This document shows positions 23,139-29,465 of a stretch of DNA of 31,779 bases, piece by piece; position 1 is the first letter of the stretch; the number at the start of each line of letters is the position of its first letter. The stretch is from Clostridiaceae bacterium. GTDB taxonomy: Bacteria; Bacillota; Clostridia; Lutisporales; Lutisporaceae. The stretch is taken from the NCBI GenBank assembly GCA_028697435.1, contig JAQVFD010000001.1:1-31779 (forward strand). Reading direction: 5' to 3'. A program made the position numbers and the translations under genes. The notes beneath the pieces were generated by a model that was not told where the DNA came from, made no database searches, and was given only the letters and a program-made list of their open reading frames with translations.

Positions 23139-24317
23139 ATGAGTTTCATTCAAGCATTCAAAATGGCTGTAAAGAGCATACGGAGCAATAAGGTACGCTC
23201 ATTTCTCACCATGCTGGGAGTAATAATCGGAGTATCTTCCGTTATAGCTGCAGTAGGCTTTGCCCAAGGCAGCACCAAAAGCATTACGGACACAATATCC
23301 AGTATGGGAACTAATCTCATACAAGTCAATATTATGGGAAGAAACAGTAACAGAAATGTCACATACAACCAGATAAAAAAGTTTTCGGAAGAGAACAGCG
23401 TAGATATCGCAGCAGTGGCACCTCAATCCAATTCATCAGCTACAGTTAAATATGGCACAAATACAAGGAACACAAGCGTTCTCGGTACAAGTCCTGATTA
23501 TCAGGAAATAAGGAGTGTTTATGCTCAGCAGGGAAGGTTTCTGATTCAAAACGACCTTGAAGGAATGCAGAAGGTTGCTGTAATAGGTACGGCAGTTGTT
23601 AACGATTTATTTGAAGGAACTAATCCTATAGGAGAAAAAGTAAAGATTAACGGACAGTTGTTCACTGTGGTGGGTATTCTGGAAGAAAAGGATGGGGGAC
23701 AGGATGAAGGAGCCGACGACATTGTAATAATTCCGGTCACAGTGGCACAGAGGCTGTTCAGATCAGGAACCATCAGAAATTTTTCAATTCAGGCTACCGG
23801 TCCCGAAACGGTGGAAAGCGCAATGAAAAAACTGGAGGAATTTCTTGCAAAGACATATAAGGATTCTGATGCTTTCAGGGTTTTCAACCAAGCGGAGATG
23901 CTTGAGAATCTTGACAGCATGACCGGGACCATGACTGCAGTGCTCGCAGGAATTGCCGCTATTTCACTGATCGTAGGAGGTATAGGCATAATGAATATAA
24001 TGCTCGTATCCGTAACTGAAAGGACAAGAGAGATCGGCATTAGAAAGGCAATAGGTGCAAAAAGAAAGAACATACTTACTCAGTTTCTGATCGAAGCAAT
24101 TATACTGACGGGATTCGGCGGGATCCTTGGGGTAGCTATAGGTTTATCCATAATACATTTTATTATCGGAGGATTTGAGCTTGTGCCGGAAGTATATTCA
24201 ATACCTTGGGTAATGATTTCTTTTGGGATTTCCCTTGGAGTAGGCGTCACCTTCGGGCTGTTCCCTGCATATAAAGCTGCAAGTCTCAACCCTATAGAGG
24301 CTTTAAGATCAGAATAA
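23139..24317 (+). CDS. MacB/FtsX-type ABC transporter permease
   Basis: A 392-residue permease. The N-terminus IRSNKVRSFLTMLGVIIGVSSVIA is the first membrane helix of MacB-type permeases (about residues 14-44). A large extracytoplasmic domain follows (about 45-265), and three helices lie at the C-terminus, with GGIGIMNIMLVSVTERTREI and RKAIGAKRKNILTQFLIEA between helices 2 and 3 and LFPAYKAASLNPIEALRSE at the end. The residue pattern is the same as in MacB mechanotransmission complexes, which do not carry substrate through the membrane but push it outward through the adaptor. It is followed 12 bases later by the TolC-like gene. Confidence 0.94.
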   Translation: MSFIQAFKMAVKSIRSNKVRSFLTMLGVIIGVSSVIAAVGFAQGSTKSITDTISSMGTNLIQVNIMGRNSNRNVTYNQIKKFSEENSVDIAAVAPQSNSSATVKYGTNTRNTSVLGTSPDYQEIRSVYAQQGRFLIQNDLEGMQKVAVIGTAVVNDLFEGTNPIGEKVKINGQLFTVVGILEEKDGGQDEGADDIVIIPVTVAQRLFRSGTIRNFSIQATGPETVESAMKKLEEFLAKTYKDSDAFRVFNQAEMLENLDSMTGTMTAVLAGIAAISLIVGGIGIMNIMLVSVTERTREIGIRKAIGAKRKNILTQFLIEAIILTGFGGILGVAIGLSIIHFIIGGFELVPEVYSIPWVMISFGISLGVGVTFGLFPAYKAASLNPIEALRSE

Positions 24318-24329
24318 CGGGAGGAAAAT

Positions 24330-25481
24330 ATGAGAAAAATAATTTTACCATTATCCATCATTCTGTGCACTGCATTATTGCTTGGCAATATTACTGCCTT
24401 TGCTGATGCAATGGACGACGGTGTATTGACCCTTGAAGAAGCAAAAGAACTTGCACTTAAGAATGATGTAAACTATAAATATCAGGATGACAAGATTCAG
24501 GATGCAAAGGACAACTATGCAGAACTAAGTGAGGATACCTCTGCTACATCCGGAAGAGGAAGCAACATCGCACAAAAGGAAGCAGCCCGCATTTCTCAGA
24601 AGTTACAGCTTGAGAATGCTTACTCCAATGTTCGTAAAGCTGTTTTAAACAAAGCCGATCTGAAAAGGTCTTCTGATTACGAAGTGACAGATATATATTA
24701 TTCTGTAATAGAAGCGCAGAACTCAGCTGCAAGTGCTCAAAGAGATCTTGACCTGAAGAGAAATGACCTTGAAAAGGCTCAAATTAAATATGACCTGCAT
24801 ATTATTAATAAAGCCTCTCACTCTCAGGCAGAATCGGCTTATAGATCTTCAGAGAGCACATATAATAAAGCAGTCTCGGATCTGAATATCTGTATAAAAA
24901 AGCTTAACAAGAACATAGGTGAAGAACTTGATATTTCTAAGGTTAAATTGGATACTATTCTGAGAATTCCTTATATAAAGAACCTTGATTTAGCAAAAAT
25001 AAAAGAAGACAACCGAAAAAACAATTTAACCTATTTTTCCGCCGAAGAGCAGTTCAAGCTGGCTGAGTATGAGCTGGCGCTGACAGAGGAAAAATATGAA
25101 GACCATTATGAAGAATTGAAAAAAGGGTCCTCAAATGTCAGAGTAGAGTTTGACAATATGCTGTATGATGCAGAAAAGAAATTTGAAGATGCGGAGTACA
25201 GTTTTAATGAAAAACTTGAAAGTCTGGAAGAAACTATAGAAGACCAATATGAAAGCTTGGAAGACCTTTATGAGAGCTATTTAGAGCAAAAGGAAGACAT
25301 TAAGGATATGGAGCTTACGGTAAAAGAAAACCAAGTCAAGAATATTATGGGTATAATAAACAAATCCGACCTGGACAGCAGCGTTACAAGTCTTGAGAAT
25401 ATGAAATACCAACTAATTACGACGATTATTAATTTGAATAAACAATATATATATATGACGCAATACAGTGTAACCGAATAA
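24330..25481 (+). CDS. TolC-like secreted coiled-coil protein
   Basis: A 383-residue protein with a signal peptide (about residues 1-26, ending TAFADA) and long helical regions. The DGVLTLEEAKELALKNDVNY opening is the hallmark start of TolC/OEP-family proteins, and VTDIYYSVIEAQNSAASAQRDL with ALTEEKYEDHYEELKKG read as repeated helical hairpins. No convincing outer-membrane beta-barrel strands are visible, and the region around 270-340 is strongly acidic coiled coil. TolC forms outer-membrane exit channels, yet all other signs here point to a single-membrane spore former. It might instead cross the thick cell wall or stabilise the adaptor. GGGAGG precedes the ATG. It is the last gene of the efflux operon. 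Confidence 0.8.
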   Translation: MRKIILPLSIILCTALLLGNITAFADAMDDGVLTLEEAKELALKNDVNYKYQDDKIQDAKDNYAELSEDTSATSGRGSNIAQKEAARISQKLQLENAYSNVRKAVLNKADLKRSSDYEVTDIYYSVIEAQNSAASAQRDLDLKRNDLEKAQIKYDLHIINKASHSQAESAYRSSESTYNKAVSDLNICIKKLNKNIGEELDISKVKLDTILRIPYIKNLDLAKIKEDNRKNNLTYFSAEEQFKLAEYELALTEEKYEDHYEELKKGSSNVRVEFDNMLYDAEKKFEDAEYSFNEKLESLEETIEDQYESLEDLYESYLEQKEDIKDMELTVKENQVKNIMGIINKSDLDSSVTSLENMKYQLITTIINLNKQYIYMTQYSVTE

Positions 25482-25490
25482 ATGTTTTTC

Positions 25491-25529
25491 AGGCATATTC
25501 CTATTGATTGATATTATTGGAATATGCCT
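25491..25529. terminator. Hairpin between the convergent TolC-like and DUF5661 genes
   Basis: AGGCATATTCC (25491-25501) and GGAATATGCCT (25519-25529) form a perfect 11-pair stem with a 17-base AT-rich loop. T tracts on either side are short, but its position suits a shared bidirectional terminator. Confidence 0.6.
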
Positions 25530-25538
25530 TCATTATGT

Positions 25539-25868
25539 CTATTTTCCCCAATATGCCTTTGCCTCAGCCTCAAGTTTGGATAGCCTGGTGTAATAGTCCG
25601 GAAATTCATTCAAATGAGCAAGAGCAATTTTGCCTGTTATTATTGGATCATCTCCTGAAACATTAGTAATGAGGCTTGCACTCCCGTGCTCAAGCTCTGT
25701 GTTGACTCCCATCCAGAATTGGTTTAAATCAAAAGGACTTTTTGAAAAATCAATACCCAGCTTATTTGCTATTTCTGCGGCTTCTTCTTTAGTAAAGCTT
25801 TTTTTTTGACGGTTTACAGCAGGGCAATACATATATGGTAAACAGCAATACTTACCCCAACCTATCAT
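25539..25868 (-). CDS. DUF5661 family protein with Cys-rich N-terminal extension
   Basis: A 109-residue protein. Residues from about 24 on match what I recall of DUF5661: FTKEEAAEIANKLGIDF, FWMGVNTELEHGSA, DDPIITGKIALAHLNEFPDYYTRL. The function of the family is unknown. The first 23 residues carry CC and a further Cys (KYCCLPYMYCP), an unusual addition that might bind metal or anchor the protein. GAGGTGA lies six to seven bases before the ATG on the minus strand, supporting this start. It is divergent from the hydrogenase operon across a 167-base AT-rich gap in which I could not place a convincing promoter. Confidence 0.75.
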   Translation of the reverse strand: MIGWGKYCCLPYMYCPAVNRQKKSFTKEEAAEIANKLGIDFSKSPFDLNQFWMGVNTELEHGSASLITNVSGDDPIITGKIALAHLNEFPDYYTRLSKLEAEAKAYWGK

Positions 25869-26035
25869 TTACAATCACCTCAGTATTAAAATCATACATT
25901 AGTTCATTCTATGATGTAGTTATTGCGGTGTGCATGTATTATAAATCGTATTTACAGAGAAACTGTTATATTTTTATTTAGCATGCATATCGTATATTAT
26001 GTATGTTTTATATGAATGAAATAGGAGAGAAATGT

Positions 26036-26464
26036 ATGATCAAGTCCGAAAAAACAATATGTCAAAGGATGAAACAAATAATAGAGGAGTCTGAAAGCAA
26101 TATTAAAATGCTATTTAAAATGCCGTGTATTTATGCCAGAACATCTGTTTTATTTGAACTGAGTGCTAATACAGCAGAACTGAATGAATTATGCAGTCAA
26201 CTTATAGAGAATGAAAACAGACAGGTTCAGCCAACTCAATCTAATATTACAATAGAGCAACTATCCCAATTTACCGGAAAAAATGGGAATCCTGCTTATG
26301 TCGCAGTGAACGGCATTGTCTATGATGTGACAAATAATGCTGCATGGGCTGCAGCCACACACTTTGGACTAACAGCCGGAAAGGACCTGACGGATGAATT
26401 CGCTTCATGCCATGCCGGACATTCAATTCTTGACAAATTGAAAGTGGTAGGGAAGTTGATATGA
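26036..26464 (+). CDS. Cytochrome b5-like heme/steroid-binding domain protein, hydrogenase-linked
   Basis: A 142-residue protein with no signal peptide or membrane helix. The first 70 or so residues are helical and charged, with two Cys (Cys9 and Cys35). The C-terminal half matches the cytochrome b5-like fold: LSQFTGKNGNPAYVAVNGIV, YDVTNN, HFGLTAGKDL, EFASCHAGHS and VVGKLI. The HPGG heme motif of true cytochrome b5 is absent. His residues at HFG and CHAGH are candidate ligands, so heme binding is possible but unproven. I chose the ATG at 26036 (GGAG eight bases upstream) over an in-frame ATG at 26003. Its stop overlaps the small-subunit start (ATGA). As first gene of the operon it may be the electron partner of the hydrogenase. 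Confidence 0.8.
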   Translation: MIKSEKTICQRMKQIIEESESNIKMLFKMPCIYARTSVLFELSANTAELNELCSQLIENENRQVQPTQSNITIEQLSQFTGKNGNPAYVAVNGIVYDVTNNAAWAAATHFGLTAGKDLTDEFASCHAGHSILDKLKVVGKLI

Positions 26465-27360
26465 TTGAAAAAAATCCAGGGATATGTCCTATGCTTAATG
26501 CCTCTTCGGGAACCGCTAAAAATCTTATTGAAAAGATAAAGTCGGAAATAATGCGTAATTCCTTGGTCAAGAGAGATTTGATATGGCTTGAGTTGACAGG
26601 CTGTTCAGGAAACATTATTTCACTTTTAAACGGATCAAATCCTGACTTTAAGTTTCTAATAACAAACATGGTAAATCTAATCTATAATAACAGTCTGATG
26701 GCGGCAGAGGGAGAAGCCGCCTTAGATGCACTGGTTAACAAGACCGGATCGGATTATATACTTGCTGTAGAAGGAGCTATTTCAACAAAAAATAATGGTC
26801 TTTATAATATAATCGGCAGATGGAAGGGGGAGCCTCTTACAGCACTTAAGGCTGTTCAACTTTTAGGTGATAGGGCATCTCATGTAATTGCAGTAGGGGC
26901 ATGTGCGACCCATGGCGGAGTATCGGCGGCAAGACCGAATCCTGCAGAATGTGTAAGTGTGCAAAGCATATTAAAAAGAAAAGTAATCAAGCTGCCGGGA
27001 TGCCCATGCCATCCGGATTGGTTCCTGGGAACTCTTGCACACATTCTGCTGTACGGTGAGCCGGAGCTTGATGACAGAGATCGCCATCTGCTCTTCTACA
27101 GTATGCTTATTCATGACAGATGTCCAAGGAGGTCATATTTTGACAATGGCGTTTTTGCTACAAGACTTGGTGAAAAGACCTGTATGTTCAAGCTTGGCTG
27201 CAGGGGTCCCGTTACTCGAATAGATTGCCCAGTAAGACAGTGGAATAGCTATGTCAATTGGCCGATAAGAGATGATACTCCATGTATTGGATGCGCAATG
27301 TTCGGTTTTCCCGATTCAATGGAGCCCTTCATCAGCTATGATACAACAAGAAAGAGGTAG
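26461..27360 (+). CDS. [NiFe] hydrogenase small (iron-sulfur) subunit, cytosolic type
   Basis: A 299-residue electron-transfer subunit that carries three Fe-S clusters from the active site to the partner. Distal cluster ligands His218, Cys221, Cys241, Cys247 and medial cluster ligands Cys256, Cys275, Cys278 are all present. For the proximal cluster, Cys48 (in LTGCSGN), Cys148 (GACATHG) and Cys181 (PGCPCHPDW) are present, but the position of the first Cys of the usual CxxC is Leu45. The CSGN and PGCP-HPDW wording resembles cytosolic cyanobacterial HupS proteins. No twin-arginine signal or C-terminal membrane anchor exists, so the enzyme should stay in the cytoplasm. It overlaps the b5-like gene and lies four bases before the large-subunit gene. 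Confidence 0.95.
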   Translation: MIEKNPGICPMLNASSGTAKNLIEKIKSEIMRNSLVKRDLIWLELTGCSGNIISLLNGSNPDFKFLITNMVNLIYNNSLMAAEGEAALDALVNKTGSDYILAVEGAISTKNNGLYNIIGRWKGEPLTALKAVQLLGDRASHVIAVGACATHGGVSAARPNPAECVSVQSILKRKVIKLPGCPCHPDWFLGTLAHILLYGEPELDDRDRHLLFYSMLIHDRCPRRSYFDNGVFATRLGEKTCMFKLGCRGPVTRIDCPVRQWNSYVNWPIRDDTPCIGCAMFGFPDSMEPFISYDTTRKR

Positions 27361-27364
27361 AATC

Positions 27365-28723
27365 ATGGCAAAGAGAATAGTAATAAATCCAATAACCCGT
27401 ATCAGCGGATTTATGGAAATAGAAGCTTTCATTGAAAACAATATTATTGTGGATGCAAAAACCGAAGGACTTCTTTTCCGTGGCTTTGAGAAAATGCTGG
27501 TTGGTAGAAGTCCTTTTGATGCGGTGTATTTTACGGAAAGAATCTGCGGTATATGCTCCACGGCTCACGGAGTGGCATCAACAATGGCACTTGAAGCAGC
27601 AATGAAAGTTATACCAACAGAACAAGGCAGATATTTGCGGGATATAATACACGGGTGTGAGTTTCTGCAGAACCATATCCGTCATTTTTACCAATATACT
27701 ACACCGGACTTTATTAAGCTTCCGGAGAACTATCCCTTATATGTTACTGATCATAATGATTTCAGACTTCCTGAAGAAAAAAATGCCCTTCTTGTAAAGC
27801 ATTACTTCGAATCACTTGATTTAAGCCGCCAAGCCCATGAAATGCTGGCAGTACTGGGGGGAAAAGCGCCCCATAATCATGGTGTCTTCATAGGCGGAAT
27901 CACTACACAAGCTTCAACAGACAAGATAATAAAGATAAAATCGATTCTTAATTCCATTAATCAATTTATCCGGGACAAAATGATACCGGATGCATATACA
28001 ATCGGAGAATACTATCAGGACTATTACCATAACGGGGGCGGATACGGAAATCTGCTCAGCTATGGGTGCTTTAACAATTATGCTGAATTGGGAACATTAT
28101 ATGTTGATCCGCTGGCATATAAGGATGGCAGTATCCGACCCTTTTATCCATCAGGTATTTCGGAAGAAATTGACTATTCCTGGTATTCTGATGATACCGA
28201 GCCCTATATGGATAAACCAAAGGCTTATTCCTGGGTAAAGGCTGCACGATACTATGGAATTCCCTTTGAAACAGGCCCATTGGCAAGACAATGGTTAAGC
28301 GGAGAATACAGACATGGGATATCAACCATGGACAGGACTATTGCCAGAGTCCTGGAAGCAAAAAAAATTACTGAGGTAATAGGGGTACTACTCGAAAATA
28401 TTACTCCTGATGTATCGGTGCAAAAGGAATATTCAATTCCCGAAGCAGCAGAGGGGGAGGGTTTGATTGATACGACCAGGGGAGCGTTGGGGCACTGGAT
28501 AGAGATTGATGACCGGGTTATTTCCTTCTATCAGATTATTACGCCTTCCGGATGGAATCTTTCGACACGCAGCGGTAATAACTTAAAGGGTACTGCTGAA
28601 AAGGCCCTGATTGGTACAACAATACAAAATTCTGACAACCCTGTAGAACTGGGAAGGATTATAAGATCTTTTGATCCGTGTGTATCTTGTCAACTCATGT
28701 ATATTCAGATGGTAGGCATATAA
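27365..28723 (+). CDS. [NiFe] hydrogenase large (catalytic) subunit
   Basis: A 452-residue subunit that holds the Ni-Fe(CN)2CO centre and splits or makes H2. The N-terminal metal motif ERICGICSTAH gives Cys61 and Cys64, and the C-terminal motif DPCVSC gives Cys439 and Cys442, so all four Ni ligands are there. Supporting segments are NPITRISGFMEIE, ETGPLARQWLSGEY, TRGALGHWIEI and TPSGWNLSTRSG. The normal motif is DPCxxCxxH, with maturation cleavage after the His; here the residue is Met445, followed by only seven more (ending MVGI). The start ATG at 27365 follows AGAGG; an upstream start at 27272 inside the small-subunit gene is rejected. A processing protease gene follows, so cleavage is still expected. 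Confidence 0.96.
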   Translation: MAKRIVINPITRISGFMEIEAFIENNIIVDAKTEGLLFRGFEKMLVGRSPFDAVYFTERICGICSTAHGVASTMALEAAMKVIPTEQGRYLRDIIHGCEFLQNHIRHFYQYTTPDFIKLPENYPLYVTDHNDFRLPEEKNALLVKHYFESLDLSRQAHEMLAVLGGKAPHNHGVFIGGITTQASTDKIIKIKSILNSINQFIRDKMIPDAYTIGEYYQDYYHNGGGYGNLLSYGCFNNYAELGTLYVDPLAYKDGSIRPFYPSGISEEIDYSWYSDDTEPYMDKPKAYSWVKAARYYGIPFETGPLARQWLSGEYRHGISTMDRTIARVLEAKKITEVIGVLLENITPDVSVQKEYSIPEAAEGEGLIDTTRGALGHWIEIDDRVISFYQIITPSGWNLSTRSGNNLKGTAEKALIGTTIQNSDNPVELGRIIRSFDPCVSCQLMYIQMVGI

Positions 28724-28742
28724 AGACATTAAAGGTTGTTCC

Positions 28743-29465
28743 ATGAAAAGCATACTGGTTATTGGAATCGGCAGTCGGATTATGATGGATGATGCCATAG
28801 GAACACTTGTTGTTGAAGATTTGCAGAAGCATAATAATCCAAATGTCAAATATTTGTCCGGAGAAACCGATGTTGATTACTGCATTGGGGAAATTTCAGA
28901 CTACGAATATGTAGTTGTAATTGATGCTTTTATATCAGGAAAACAACCGGGGGAAATAACAATAGTCCCTTTTAGCCGGCTGAATGCTGAGAAGGAGGAT
29001 TGCTTATATTCCATGCACGGAATGCATTGTCTTAATATGATAAAACATGCTGGAAAAGTTCCAAATGGTACACTCATAGGAATTGAACCCTATGATATTA
29101 ATTTCGGTTCGTCTTTGAGCAATACGCTTAAAAGCTGTTATCCCTGTATTCTAAGAGATGTTCAAAATCACTTGGTAAATATATTAAAAGAACTGGAGGA
29201 AGGAAAAATGCATGATACTTTTTTGTTAAAAAGAATTTCGGATGCTCTCGGTGCCCTATGCAGTACAAACAGGTTTTCAAAAATAACAAAGCTTCAGGTG
29301 ACTACCTGCAAGAATAGTCATATTGAACATGACAACCTTTTTGAACAATTATTAAAGGATCACAATGAATCAGTAGGAGAATGGACAGAAATAATTATAA
29401 TAAGACGGGATATTGAAGATAATACTGCGGTTATTGACAGTGTTGAAGGTGAAACCTTTGAATGA
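28743..29465 (+). CDS. Hydrogenase maturation protease (HyaD/HycI type) with in-frame HypA-like C-terminal segment
   Basis: The 240-residue frame has two parts. Residues 1-155 are a nickel-dependent endopeptidase that trims the large subunit after nickel insertion. IGIGSRIMMDDAIG supplies the first metal acid (Asp where HybD has Glu16), VVIDAF the Asp, and SMHGMH the His, in the same order as HybD. The usual GN of the opening motif is GS here. Residues 156-240 look like a HypA nickel chaperone without its zinc finger. The junction (EEGKMHD) has a full ribosome site and an ATG, so the second part may also be made alone. The gene follows the large subunit by 19 bases with AAAGG as SD, and it overlaps the hypF-like start. 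Confidence 0.88.
   Translation: MKSILVIGIGSRIMMDDAIGTLVVEDLQKHNNPNVKYLSGETDVDYCIGEISDYEYVVVIDAFISGKQPGEITIVPFSRLNAEKEDCLYSMHGMHCLNMIKHAGKVPNGTLIGIEPYDINFGSSLSNTLKSCYPCILRDVQNHLVNILKELEEGKMHDTFLLKRISDALGALCSTNRFSKITKLQVTTCKNSHIEHDNLFEQLLKDHNESVGEWTEIIIIRRDIEDNTAVIDSVEGETFE
29195..29207 (+). promoter_or_regulatory. Internal ribosome binding site inside the protease-HypA frame
   Basis: GGAGG (29195-29199) with an eight-base spacer before the ATG at 29208 is as strong as any site in the window, although it lies inside an uninterrupted reading frame. Confidence 0.55.
29208..29465 (+). CDS. HypA-like nickel chaperone lacking zinc finger, probable internal start
   Basis: An 85-residue product that would begin with Met-His-Asp. 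HypA needs a free N-terminal Met-His for nickel binding, so initiation here would create a working nickel end, while the fused form would not. Similarity to HypA: MHDTFLLKRISDAL at the N-terminus, SKITKLQVTT (first strand), and a helix DNLFEQLLKD before a final strand pair with EIIIIRRD. The CxxC...CxxC zinc finger of normal HypA (about 115 residues) is absent. The relation is weak, and the segment could also be a divergent protease tail. Confidence 0.45.
   Translation: MHDTFLLKRISDALGALCSTNRFSKITKLQVTTCKNSHIEHDNLFEQLLKDHNESVGEWTEIIIIRRDIEDNTAVIDSVEGETFE

Noticed and set aside
25869..26035. FNR/CRP-type or sigma-A promoter for the hydrogenase operon
   Set aside because: No TTGAT-N4-ATCAA-like site and no -35/-10 pair with proper spacing could be identified.
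27272..27364. Upstream start of the hydrogenase large subunit at 27272
   Set aside because: It lies in the small-subunit gene without a ribosome site; the conserved N-terminus begins at 27365.
28679..28696. [NiFeSe] hydrogenase with selenocysteine in the C-terminal motif
   Set aside because: Both Cys codons of DPCVSC are TGT; no in-frame TGA occurs in the large subunit.
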